NCBI GenBank assembly: GCA_023333565.1
Contig: JAJKFH010003575.1
Coordinates: 372,001 to 436,000 of the forward strand
Length of the DNA stretch: 64,000 nt
Reading direction: 5' to 3'
Source: Puffinus mauretanicus
Taxonomy: Eukaryota; Chordata; Aves; Procellariiformes; Procellariidae
Shown here: positions 21,656 through 33,706 of the stretch, one piece after another
Position numbering within the stretch: the first letter of the stretch is position 1
Layout: every line of letters starts with the position of its first letter
Notes under the pieces: model-generated
Told to the model about the DNA's origin: nothing
Database searches by the model: none
The model's input: the letters and a program-made list of their open reading frames with translations, nothing else
Translations under genes and position numbers: made by a program

Positions 21656-24600
21656 CATTTTCAGACCCCCTTTTCTGATGCCTCTGTTCAAGGAGCGAGG
21701 AGCCATTCAGCCATTCCAGGACTCACAACAACCCATGGTAACTGGATGCTGTAGGTGCCTCTCTTGGATATCTTTTCCATTTCTTCCAAAGGACCTGACC
21801 CAAATATGCTATAAGCCACTGGATTTGAATCTGCCTTTTAGGGGACCTGAAGGTCTGTCCCTCTACTGCTTTTCTTCCAGTTATGCAGTTATCCACTTAT
21901 GTTTCTTTTCTTCCAGTTATAGGGTTTTTTTTTGAGAGAGAAAGAAAGACCAACTGGGGGGGGGAAAAAGTAGATACTTCTGTTAAAACCCCCTTGCTTT
22001 CTCTATTTTACTTTGGTATTGTGAGCAGATCCAAGTGAAGCTCCATCTGCAATATCAATTCGGGTTGTTCCTTCCCTCTGTCTGCAGGGAGAGGTCTCTG
22101 TTAGCCAAACGATTATTCTTGGAATAATAAAAACTTACAGCTGGAACTAAGAGCCTGGCTGATGCAAACAATAAAACCATGGGAAGGCATACAGAAAGAA
22201 GAGATCGCTTTGGCTTGCCAGGCTCAGAAATCTCCCTGTCTGTGTGGTTGCTTGCTTTCACCCCCCTGAAGATCAAACTCTTCAAAATTAACCCATCTGC
22301 TGATGTGGAATAAAAACGGAGAACATGGAAGGAAAATTCTACCTGAAATAGCAGTGATACCTTCAGCAAGAGGGGAAGGTAGGCAGCCTGCAGCTCACAG
22401 CGCCCATGTAACAGCTTGTGTAAGGAGGGAGGAATCGAAACAGAAACCAGAAAGAAAATACCACCCGGTATTACTCTGCAGATATGGGGATCTCCTAAGT
22501 TTTGGCGTGAATAATGCAGTGAATAATATTACAGCAAGTGCTGTCATAGCACAACGGCATAAAACCAACAAACTGGGATGTCTTCAGGATGCATTTAAGC
22601 CTAAAATTCCCTTAAATGTGGGCTTAAGTCCATTCCCTGCTCAGCAAATCGATATATGCAATGTGTGCAATCACCTGGTCCCCAAATCCTTTTTACTCCT
22701 AAAGGTCTCAAGGGCTTTGCAAGCATTAAAGTGACAAAACATGACACATCAACACACACATAAATTACAATACAGGGGCTACCAGCTAAAATAAGCTAGC
22801 GACCTGTGATCTCATGTGCTGTCATCTCAGCTCCTCTCTAAAGCTGATGGAGGTGGGAGCTCATGAATCACATGGCAGAAGATCTCGTTCAGCTCTGGAG
22901 CACCAGGATGCGGCCGGGAGACCCTGGCTGGGGTTTAGGGAATGATGGGTGAGCCTAAGAGAATTAGGTATCTGATGTGTCTGACGGCACTTAGGCTCTG
23001 ACCTTCATAAAGAGAGCAGAGAGAGGGTCTTCTCTTAAATTTAATGATGCCCAAAGTCTTAGCATATATTCTGGTTAAGTTTTTGATCTGAAGGTGCTGT
23101 AAATTCTCATCACGTAAAGGTGTCCAGCTCACCAGGAAAATGCTTTTTTCAGCCGCTCCTCAACATTTTCCAAACTGGCAGGGGCAAGCTGTCCCTTCCC
23201 TCTTCTCACTCTCCTTGGAGCCAGATGCCCTTGGAGACTGCTTGACGGTTAAGCGTTTCGAGCCGCAGGGATGCTCGCCGCCGTGCTGTGTGTCCGAGGC
23301 AGCCAGCCCGCTGCAGGGCTTGGCAGAGCAGCCAGATTCCTTGGCCTGGCCCTCAACCACAAGTTCATCTTCGCATACCAGGAGCAGTAACACGGCTCCT
23401 GGCTTTTCACAGAGCCAGAGCTGCCGCTAGACACCAAATCAGGAATAAAGGAGAAACAGTCACATATATTTTGTTTGCAAGACAAATGCAAACAAAGATG
23501 TTTTGCTTTTGAAACCACAAAATTCTGCAGTTTACAAAGAATTCCTTGCGTGTCCCCTAACACTCCCTGTCCTCTTCTCTTCTTACCCCCTCCCTGGCTC
23601 ATCACTTGCTGCTCCCTGTCCTACCTACCTTCCCTCATCAGAGAGAAAAGCAGGAGCAAAACATATCCCCACCAAAGCCCCAGCACCCTATAAGCAAGCC
23701 AGATGTGTACATTGGCTTTTTGGGGACATACATGGATGGGCAGGGGTTATACGTTATTCAATCCAGACCGCTTCCGCCTTGGGTCCAGAGCTCCCAGTGG
23801 TGTAAAACATCTCTTAAACCACTGTGTGCTAGAGAGGGCTAAAAGAGCTTTGACTCTTCAACTCCCCTCCCTGCCTACTACATCCCAGTACTGACACCAT
23901 TCCCACCGTTGTGCTTCTCTGCCTTCTCCATCCTTTGCTCCAGATTTAGGAAGAGATGGGAAGATCTGAGATGGGAAGAGCTGCAATGCCAACAGGATGG
24001 CAGAAGAGAGGAGAGGGAGATTAGCCAGGATGGGATGGTAGCTGTTAGATGGTCTTTCTGGTGGTTCCCATCCCTCTGTGCAACCCTAAGCGGTGGCTAA
24101 GTAAGAACTGAATCCTACTCCGAAACCAAGCTCCAGAGCCAAGCACCGGTTACAGACAGAGTTCGGCCAGAGCCCACCTCCCTTGGGCATCTCAGAGCTT
24201 CCTCAGCTCTACTTCCAAGTTCGGTGCAGCTCTCTGCACACACATATTGGGTCACATCTTCCCTCACTGATTCCTTCAAGTGCTATTGCTCAGTGAGAGA
24301 AAGAAAAATAAGCCGGTGTTCATCTTTCCTCCCTAGACCCTGCCTTGACCCCTCTCACGCACCAGTCCTTGCTGTTTCCAATACTCCAAACAATGTGTGT
24401 CTTTTACCCCAGCACCTCTATGTAAACTGATACCAATCCCAGCAAGCTGTTCCTCTTGCTTAAGGAGTTTAGTTTGCCAAACTGAAATTTGAGAAATTCA
24501 GACCAGAAAGAAATAGGAAGAGCAGTGGAAATTCCCCAGGGAACAGGATCGCAGAGAGGCGTGGGAGGTCCTCAGGCACAAGACTAGAGGACTTCCCACC

Positions 24601-24950
24601 AGGCACAGCTTCATCCAACCAAGAGCAATGAGTTTGGTTTAGGACCTTGGATAAAATCCCCCAGGAATCTGTATGATGCTGAGGACCCACACATACTCTC
24701 TGTAAAACTCTCCCGTGCTCTGTTGGTTGATTTTACCCGACAAAAACCTGTCAAGAAGTGAAGAAAATTAAAATCTCAAAATCCAAGCCCTGAACTTGAC
24801 CACAGAAAGCGTTTTAACCCTCTCAACCCTTCCACAGCCTCTTCTCTTCCCAGGAAGCTCACTGGGAACATCTCCATTGCCACTGAATTTATGGGGAAGG
24901 TATTCAGTTAGTGCAAGGACGTCACAGGTGGTAGCTAAATACAGAGGTAG
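21656..24950. other. Unique noncoding DNA with a duplicated polypyrimidine-AG motif
   Basis: A perfect 16-bp direct repeat CTTTTCTTCCAGTTAT occurs at 21869-21884 and 21905-21920; see the findings. A purine-rich patch (G9 at about 21956-21964) follows. Open frames such as 22303-22734 have no recognisable domain. No gene or transposon is recognised in the rest. Confidence 0.45.
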
Positions 24951-24952
24951 AT

Positions 24953-24986
24953 GGAGGGAGGGAGGGAGGGAGGAAGAGAGAGAGAG
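24953..24986. repeat. (GGGA)n then (GA)n microsatellite
   Basis: GGAG units repeat from 24953 to about 24973 and run into a GA-type tract to about 24986. Confidence 0.9.
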
Positions 24987-25782
24987 CACAAGCAGTTGTG
25001 GTTTCATTTGTATTTGCATAAACCAGACGCTGAGTGATACAAGATCAAAACACTTCACTAATCTACACAGCTCCACATGTGTAGAAGCGTTATGAGAGAC
25101 TGGAAACTTCTTACACTGCGGTCTTGTTTTTCTGTATAGAATATATAGGAAAATCTTAAATTCTTAAAGCTGAGAAGAGCCATGGCTGGTCCTTTCCAGC
25201 CCGAAAGGAAAGCTGTCTTGTTTGGGCAGCGGAACAGACTCAAACACCCGAGCTGAAAAACATGCACCACCAAATGCTGGAGCAGGTGTAGGATTTTTAG
25301 CCTGAAGGAATGAAATAACCTATGAATTAAATAAGGAGATAAATAGGTTAAATATGCCTCTTTGGTAAAACATTGCAAAGAAAGTATAGAGTTCTCCTTT
25401 GCCTCCTGTATTTCGGGTGCCTTGTGCTTTTCACCAGCAAATACTAACCGATGCAGCAATGATTAGCCAAAATGCTAAACTATAGAGTTGCCCCCTTCTT
25501 TTGACGAGCATGGTTCCCCCAAATCCCATCTCAGGGTGCACCTTGTGCAGACCAGCCCTGGAGAGCATGGCCTGAAATGCCATCTGAATTGGGCACAGAC
25601 GGTAGGAAAACACTTACCTGGTATATTAGGGTAGGCGTGAGCTAAGGACCGTGCTGCTCAGCTCTGCTGCCGCACAGATTTTAAAGCATCAAAGGAACGT
25701 GGAAACCATCTTTCACCCCACAGGGGCTCTGGTTGTGTGCGTGGCAACCCTGGAGCTGAGAAGGGTTAATCCGTGTAACGTT
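24987..25782. other. Unique noncoding DNA
   Basis: A short GGTCCTTTCCAGCCC at about 25188-25202 resembles a CR1 3' end but is too short to call. Nothing else is recognised. Confidence 0.4.
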
Positions 25783-26138
25783 GGGCAACCTCATTGCTCT
25801 CTGCAGCTTCCTGAGGAGGGGAAGAGGAGAGGGAGGTGCTGAGCTCTTCTCCCTGGTATCCAGGGATAGGACATGTGGGAATGGTTCAAAGTTGCGCCAG
25901 GGGAGGTTTAGACTGGACGTTAGGAAGCATTTCTTTACCGAGAGGGTGGTCAAACACTGGAACAGGCTTCCTAGAGAGGTGGTCGATACCCCAAGCCTGT
26001 CAGTATTTAAGAGACATTTGGACAATGCCCTTAATAACATGCTTTAACTTGGTCAGCTCTGAATTGGTCAGGCAGTTGGACTAGATGATCGTTGTAGGTC
26101 TCTTCCAACTGAAATAGTCTATTCTGTCCTATTCTATC
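25783..26138 (+). mobile_element. CR1 LINE, 5'-truncated, second subfamily
   Basis: This begins at the CR1 segment reading ACCTCATTGCTCTCTGCAGC. It keeps an open C-terminal ORF2 frame (motifs [18 protein letters not shown] and WNRLPREVV) to a TAA at 26045-26047. It then runs through GGACTAGATGATCGTTGTAGG to an ATTCT-type tail at 26116-26138. The 3' end differs from the copies at 19893 and 53546, so it belongs to another CR1 subfamily. It is inactive because it is truncated. Confidence 0.92.
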
Positions 26139-27784
26139 AGCAGCAGTCTCTGAGCAGGGAAAATGAGCTGCTGCTGCTGGTGCTGTTCCTAGAGGCTTTG
26201 GATTCACTTTTAACACATTGCTCAAGGCAAAAGGAGGCATCTCAAGAGGTAAAAATGGCCATAAGCAGCTGCAGAAGGTACCTAGAGTGAGCTGGAGGAG
26301 CAGCTCTTTGCATGAAAAAAGCAAAGCAAGCTGCGGGCTGGGGTCTCTGCTTGCTGAGCTGCAAAGCCTGCCTGTTCTCAGGCCCCCAGGACACAGCCCT
26401 TGAAGCCACAGGTGGGAAGCATGCTCACCCTTGAATGGTTTGGGTGAGAGTGGGTCAGTGTTTGAGCTCCTGATTAGCACCAAGAGAGCCAGGCTGGTCT
26501 GCTGGGGCAATAGGTGCCTCCTTCAACCACACCAGTCTCTTGGGATGAGCACCTCTGGAAGCTTTGGGGCTCTCCAAACCATAGCAGGCACCTCACCAGG
26601 GGTGCGCAGGACACTGCTCCTTCCGCTGGGGTGGGAAACGTGGCTCTGAGTCAACGGAGCAAAGACACAATGCACGCAATGGGAAAATATTCAACTCGGT
26701 GGTTTTGGCTCGAGCAGAGAGCATTTCTCTCATGCACATAGCCTTTCAGACCTGACTTCAGCAGGCACCTGCTGGCCCTATCTTGGCAGGGACTTCAGCT
26801 CTGGGAAAAAACTCTTTAGAGGAATGAAGGGCGCATTCAGCCCAGCCAGCAGTTGGTAAATGGAAACTTGGGTGCCTAATTCTGGTTTGAGTATGCTTAC
26901 AGCCCCTTTTTGTGCCTCTCTGCACAAGGCAAACCTGGCTATATGCAGACCACACTGGATGTCCTGCAAAGCGTGTCACAAAAAAACCCCTTCTGCCTCT
27001 CTCCTCTAATAATATCCCTGGGAGGAGAGCTTTGGCTTCTGCCTGGATCAGAGATGAGCAGAACAGGTAGAGTCCAGGCTTAGAGTCAAGGTCAGAAAAT
27101 ACTGCTTTTTTATAAGCCTGATATTCTCTCTTTATTCTCCCTGCTCCTTCCCACTCTTCATAGGACAGTTCAATATTACAGCTCCTGCTAATTATTCATC
27201 TATTATTTGCTATATTTGCTTAGGTAGCAGTTCACACCACGAACTCCCCTAACCCACACGATCTAGCCTTCCTGGGTTGTAAATTAGCCAGAGCCGAGGC
27301 AGCGCTGATGGACGGTGGCCACGATGAACAGGTACTTCTTGCTTCCTTCTGTAAGCCTTTTCAGGATGACTTTGCAGCATTTTGAAGCACGCATGATCTT
27401 TACTTCTCGTTTTTGCCTCGATGGTGCTTGGCCGAGGCATCACCGTGTCCCAGAGGAGTACCTAAAGGCTAGGCTTATATTATGGGTGTCATATGAGTGA
27501 AATCAAACACAAGTTTGTGAGGCAATGATTAAAGAACAACCGCAGGTCCTGCAGGTCCCTTTCTTCCGTGTAAGATGATGGGTTGCGTGGTGAGCTGGGG
27601 CACAGGAGAAATGGAGGAGCCACAGAAAGGAGGTGACTGGGGGGGCCCTTTGGACCTTTCATGCAACCACCTCCTGGGTACCCCAGGCAGGGGATGGCAG
27701 GGTCACAGGCAGGAGGGAGGCATCAGGGCTGTTAGCAAGTGGACAAGGTTCCATGCGGGTTTGGAGGGGCTGTGAGTGGAGCTC
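26139..27784. other. Unique noncoding DNA
   Basis: No gene is recognised. A run of CTG codon-like repeats lies at about 26168-26180. AT-rich sequence lies at 27100-27235. Open frames such as 26031-26510 on the minus strand extend partly into the CR1 tail and have no domain. Confidence 0.45.
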
Positions 27785-27860
27785 CAATTATCCTGGCACT
27801 TTACACTGGGGTGTTCAACCTGATTTAACTCCACAGGAGTCACATAACCCTTACTTGTTT
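27785..27860 (-). repeat. Possible ancient amniote interspersed repeat
   Basis: Read leftward, a segment like TGGAGTTAAATCAGGTTGAA...ACACCCCAGTGTAAA resembles an old repeat of reptile genomes with a 'ggagttactcctgatttacaccagtgtaa' pattern. It is unclassified here and weakly supported. Confidence 0.3.
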
Positions 27861-30800
27861 GAATAGTTTAAAGAGGAGCAACATCACTGGTTTCAAGAGA
27901 AGCACACCAGTGGAAAGCCAGCACAGACAAACTGAGTGAATCCAGCCCCTGACGCAGCTGGGACTAATGCACTTGAGAGGGAAACATCTGCTTTACAGGA
28001 AGAAGGTCAAAAGCGGGCTACTAGCCAGGAAAGGAATGTGGGATCATGGTAAAAATATCTCTGAAATGTCTGGACAGACCATAGTTAGGAGCAGAAGAGA
28101 CAGCAGAGACGAGGCTGGATTGCATTCCTAGGGCAACACAATGTACAGTAAATGCTTGGTGCAAGCCGCTCCAGTGCTGGTTAGATCCTGCTCGGAGGAG
28201 CCATTCGACATCCCAGGAACTTTGGTGTGATTGCACCATAGGCGATGACAGGAGTCCTCCATCTTTTTCTAAGCTTGAGGGTGGAAGATAAAGGGTTGTC
28301 AGGGTTGTGGGAGAGAGCATCCTCCAGAGTCAGACATGATCCACAGCCTGTTGCTGCTTTAACCAGCACTGCCAGCAGTGGGGGAGATTAGGCTTCTTCA
28401 AGCTAACCTGAAGGTTGCCCAAATGCAACTCCAGTCCACAGGCAGGATTTTACCCAAAATCTTCGGATGCTACCGCACAAAAATTATAGCAGTGTGGTGT
28501 CTCGGTCTGAGACTGATTCCACAGCTGACTCTCCTTCAAATAAATTACTGCAAAAACCTGCCAAAACATGAGAATGGAGCAACTTCACTGAATTGAGTAG
28601 AGGCTTTCACTGGTTTCCACCATAGCAGAATGGGGCAAGTATGGTGTCTGTCCTTCTGGTAGAGCTGGAAGCCAAGGAAGGTCCTGCAGGTGGGAAGCCC
28701 CCACCAAGTCAAGGAGCCAAACCACTCATGTCACCCACGTAACTTCAGGACATATGTTGGTGCTTCCCAGAGGATTTTTACCCTGTCTTTCCTAGTATGG
28801 TTCCTGCAAGGACCTGGTGGAGAGCGGGACCAGCTGGTACAAGCAAGGTCCCTGCTGACCACCAGAGACTGGCATGGGCAACGGCACCTCCGTTACTCCT
28901 TGGTCTGCCCGCAAAGCCCGAGCTGTACGGCAGGCACTGAGGGTTGTGTGCTGCTGCTTCCTTCACTCTCCGTGGTCCATCTGCTGTGCAAAGCAGGCTG
29001 GGATAACTGGGGAGCCGGAGGAAGAGCCCAGGCACCGCACGGTGCTGCAGCAGGGAGAGGAGAGGATGCTCCTTGGGCAGGCGTGGTCCTCACCTTGCTT
29101 CTCTGGGGGAAAACCCCATGGAGCAACTGTGCTGCAGCCTCCCGCATGTAATTATCACTCTAGCCACATCTTCTGGGCTTCAGCTCCTCTGCTTCCTGAC
29201 TATATGTGAAACACGGAGGGATAAAGGCAGGGTGATGTTAGGCCGCCTGCCTCCTGGGCTGCTCAGCATCCTTTATCGTGTTTGCTCAGCTGTGGCTTTT
29301 TCCACTTTGGAGACGTTTCCCTAAAAATAGCAGTGATGGTGGGGAGGAATGGTTGCCTTCTGTCCCTTCCCTTGGGGGGCTGCACCTATTTAAAGAGGCA
29401 GGTAAATAAATCCAGGAGTTTTTCTACCCATATAGTGGGTAAATACGCTGCTATAAAAACCTTTGGACAACACAGCAGTTTGATTAAGTGGCCTAATTTC
29501 CAGTGTAAAGCACCTGACAACATACTGCATTAATGAGGGTACCTGGCAGATAAAACCCAAGGCTGAGACTGGGCATTGCTCTGCTCCCATCCTTGCTGTC
29601 CAACGATTGGCAGGTTTCCTACACCTGCACGCTCTCCTCTGTCTTTCATACCCTCTTACGGCCAGGTTGTTAGGGCTGGGACAACCTCTAACTGAGTTAT
29701 ATCAGGGTGAGGTCAAGGGCTGTCCCAGTAATAGAGTAGTTGCTGAACAAGAAGAGTCACTGCTGCCCTTCTGGGACTTCCCAGGGACACCTGAGAATGA
29801 GCTCAGCCCCAGGGTTAGGTTACCCTGTGTGGTACCCAGATGGGTTCCCTGGGTACCCCAAAAGCATCGCTCTGTGCCTCCATGACGTTCTACTTCCATC
29901 CCGAAGTGTCTCACTTGCTCCTTCCTCCAGGCTGCCTTTTTCTTCCAGACTTCAGCCATGGTACAGGGTCATGTTTGGGGTCTTCTGCTGAGATGAAGCC
30001 TTGTCTGTCAGTGGGACAGGGTGCTTCTCCCATCCCTTCACCCTGCTTACAGGAGAAGGAGTTACTGTGTATTGTCATAGCCAAGAAAAATATATTTTGG
30101 AGAGGACTTTAAACTGAATGATTCAAGGTGGGAATCAATGTCAGTGATACTCCTCCGGCAGGCAGAGTTCCTCACACAATAGGGTTTTCCCCATCCTATG
30201 AGTTACTGGAAAAGGTGGGTATGGAGATATTAAAGGCAGCCCTGCCCTGCCAGGAAATCCCTCTAATAGCATGTTCCTATGGATATTTTCATTTTGACGT
30301 AGAAAAGCATCTATTACATAGGTTAAGCATCGCACGGGCAAGTGGGGAGAGCTGTAGGTTTTGTTTTGTTATCTAGGTTGTGGGGTGGAGTGTGCTGGTG
30401 TTGTTATGGGCAGGCAGGCTCCGTGGTGGGTATGAATATTGTTTTAAGGTCTCTGTCCCTTACGTGTTAGTGCTTACATCACTATGGGGAAAAGCACTCA
30501 AATAGCCATAATGTGGATTAGCCGTGTTTTCTCCTTCTGGGAGATATTGCAGCAGTCCAGATTTTCAAGTGCTCAGCTCTCAGCTGTGACCTCTTCCAAA
30601 AATCTGTCCCCTTGCTCTGGGAGCTCTCCTGGCTCCAGACTCTGCAAACACTCCATATGTGTCAGTGAATAGAGAAAAAAAAAGCAAGAATCAACAACTG
30701 CAGAAACACCCAAACCCCATACGGAACAAAAAGGGGCTTTAAGGAACCTAAATAAGACTTGTCCCCCCCTACAAAATGATGAGGTTTTTTGCTTCTACTT

Positions 30801-31015
30801 TCATTTCCTAACTGCCTCGGATCTTTTGCGGGCTTTTATGGCGGGGGGGGGTTGATGCATTGCTCTCTGCCCTGATGAGACAGCCAGCAGTCCCTGCCCC
30901 AGCAAAGCCCTTGTTGTCTCGAGAACTTTTCAGGGAAAGTTTCCTCCAACTGCTCGGCCGGGCACGCTGCCAGCAAAGCCACCCCCTCTGGGCTCATCAG
31001 AAGAGACCTTGTACT
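27861..31015. other. Unique noncoding DNA, no gene recognised
   Basis: About 3.1 kb. Open frames such as 28690-29151 (+) are crossed by frames on both strands and lack domains. A G9 run lies at 30843-30851. No repeat family is recognised. Confidence 0.45.
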
Positions 31016-31019
31016 ACAT

Positions 31020-31400
31020 TTTCCACTATACTTATCTAATCTTGGCTTGCGTCCACCTAGTGTTTGTGCAGTAATTACCTCACTAGGCAAAACAGTTCCA
31101 CTGCCTAATTGTCTTCACTCTCAGGAAATTGTTCCTACTAGCCAGCTAAATTTAATCTCCTCTTCCTTGCTCTATCCACCACAGCAAACCTGTGCAGCCC
31201 TTCTCCCTCCGCTTACGGTTCTATACGTGAAGTGATTATATGGCGTTATCTGCTCTTATTTCTCTAGGTCAAACATGCAAAATTACTTTCGAGGACTCGT
31301 GTGGGTCACAACTGTCATCCTTAACTCATTTTCCTTGGGCTTGTTTGAACTTCTTTCTGCAATCTTGCAGACCACGTCCAAAACTGAAGTGTGTTCATCT
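31020..31400 (-). mobile_element. Old CR1 LINE fragment
   Basis: The + strand follows the complement of CR1: GGCAAAACAGTTCCACTGCC, then TCTTCACTCTCAGGAAATTG and TTCCTACTAGCCAGCTAAAT. Next come TCTCTAGGTCAAACATGCAA and a degraded TTTTCCTTGGGCTTGTTTG stretch, ending with CCAAAACTGAAGTG. These match, in order, the CR1 segments for 'tccactgcctaa', 'aggaagttcttcct', 'ctccaggctaaacatgc' and 'cccagaactgga'. About 380 bp remain, with many substitutions and no frame. Confidence 0.75.
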
Positions 31401-33683
31401 CCCAAGTGCATTGAACTCACAAATCAGGCTACCACAAAACAGCTTTTCCTAAAAAAACCAGGAATGTAAAAAGAAGAGAGGTTTTTTTAAAACTTCACCT
31501 AGATCTTGAGCCTTGAGAGTTTTCTTTAAACTTTTTTTCAGTGGCTTTCAGTGATTGATATATCTTTCATTTTCTAAACGGGAGGTAAATGTTTGCAGAT
31601 GACAAAGAAGTTGGTTCTTTAAATAAAATGTCATATATTTTACCTTATGAGTTGGCACTGCTGGAACAGAGCAAGCCTAAGGGCATAACAGTAGCAACAA
31701 GTCATAGTACAAACCGAAAGCGTAGTCCTTGTCCCCTTCTGGTCTCCCACAAGCTTGAATTTGCAAACATTTTTGGTGGGGTATCTTGCCTTAAAAGAGT
31801 CAGTAGATGTCAGGGAAACTTCCAACTTCTCAACTTGAAGGCCTTCCCAAGAGCCTTGAAAACAGCAGCAGAGAAAATCCAAAATTACTAAGCCCATATT
31901 TTGGGCGGTAGAAGACCTGTAGGTGCATCTGCTGGAACTTGGTACTAGAGAGGAGCAAAGCTGAGGGCTAGCAAGGATCAGATGGGGTTTTCCTATGGTG
32001 TGTGCTGTGTGGGAATTTAAAGGTAAGCGTGTGCTGGCGGAAGTTATCTGGGACATCAGGATGAATTCATTTGACAGCCATCAAATGAGGAGAGAACTGC
32101 CACATGAGAAAGGGCAGGAGCTCTGCTCCCAGACCCCGTCTCCTGAGAGAGCAGACGACCTTCCCCTGCACCCCTCTGCCACTGAGGAGGACTGCAAAAA
32201 TTGCAATTGGTTTTCACCGTGTCTAATAGAAAATTCCTCTCAGTCAACCCCCTCCAGCCTTTGCACCATAATCCTTGGCCATGACCAGGTCCTAGGTACA
32301 CTGTGTCTGAACCACATGTTCAGGTTGCTCCCCAAGTCTACCCTTGAACTTTGCTTCTCAACCTGTTGCGTCCTGCAACACCATTCATCTTTAGGAAGCC
32401 TGTCTTGAGTTGTGTCTCCATCTTCTACTCAACAGAGCAGGGTCAGGATATGGGGTCAGGCAAGTGTCTCAGTGGGCTTGGGGCTGGCTGAGAGGCCAGT
32501 TTCCATCCCTTCTGCTCCAGTGTGCCTTCCCAAATGTGTCTTTTGCCACGGCTCCACGATGCAGGGTCCACATACCCGCACATACACGTATACACACTCA
32601 CTTGTGTGCAGCCAGCCTGCTTCGTAAAAACTCCACGTAGGTTCCTCACCTTCACTACATTGGTTTCTCCACCAGCTCCTTTCCAAGAGGTTTATAGTTA
32701 CTATTTTCCAGCTCAGAGACATTTGCGACTGGCCCAGCAAAGCCTCATGGTGGGAGCAAGCGGGAGGAAAAAGGGTTGCGTTTGAGCTCAGAGGATTGCA
32801 CCATCCTGGTAGAACCAGTTTCCCCAATGAGTCGCATCTTGCTGGTCTTTTAACACCTCAGTGTTGACATATCCCTGTGTCTCTCATGTCTGTGCTATTC
32901 CCAAATCCTGCTGGGAAGGGGGTTTGTCTTCTTCCTGAGAAAGCTTGTATCTGATGGGAGAGCTGGGATCTCCCCATGCACCTCCTCCTGCTTGAGCCAT
33001 CACAAGTCGCATGTCTGCTTTAGCATTGCAAAGGCTTCCACGGAGGACTTAACCCTGACCCTTATCATCAAGGACTGCTTGCAGATATAGCTAGTGTGCT
33101 CTGACCCCTAAGCCAGGAGCTAAGGAGAATTTGCCCCCACCCCACTTTACAGATTGCCTTTAGGTCTCCAAGCATTTGGCTCAGGAATTTCACCCGTATT
33201 TGTGCAGGACCTAGTACAACTTCAGTTTGTGCCGAGAACTCACAGCTTCCTGCAATAAAGATACTCCGTATCAATAAAGAAGAGGATCAAGGCCATGAAA
33301 GGGGGTGTCACCACCAACCTACATGCTGAAGCGTTGTAAGAGATAGATGAAAAGGGAAAGAGCCCGTGTTAACTCCTCCAACCCACAATAAGTTTTTGGT
33401 CTGATGGAAAGACCATTTGCCCTTGCGAGAGCAAAGAACGCGCATGTCATATTGAAACCAGGGGAGGAAGGAAACGCAGAGCCCCATGGTGCCATTCTTG
33501 AATAAAGCCATTTTTCAAAGGCGGGACTGGGCTTTAAAACAGAGCCGTGGCTTGTGAAAAGACTGACTCAGTGTGTGCTGGGATCTGTCCCGGGAGGAAG
33601 CCAGCTCTGATAGGACTTTTTTTTTTTTGGTATGGTAGGGACCTCTGGTTAGTTTTCTGTAGCAAAACTATTCACAACAACAG
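31401..33683. other. Unique noncoding DNA
   Basis: No gene is recognised. Open frames at 31995-32408 (+) and 32456-32827 (-) have no domain. A poly-T run lies at about 33619-33628. Confidence 0.45.
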
Positions 33684-33706
33684 ACACACACACACACACA
33701 CACACA
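33684..33706. repeat. (AC)n microsatellite
   Basis: About 11 uninterrupted AC units follow CAACAG. Confidence 0.95.

Noticed and set aside
22303..22734. 143-codon open frame on the + strand
   Set aside because: No recognisable domain, no supporting splice or promoter signal, and ordinary noncoding composition. Probably chance.
25188..25202. GGTCCTTTCCAGCCC as a CR1 3' end
   Set aside because: Only about 15 bp match the CR1 pattern and no tail repeats follow.
28690..29151. 153-codon open frame on the + strand, opposed by minus-strand frames
   Set aside because: Several frames are open at once on both strands, which points to GC-driven lack of stops rather than a gene.
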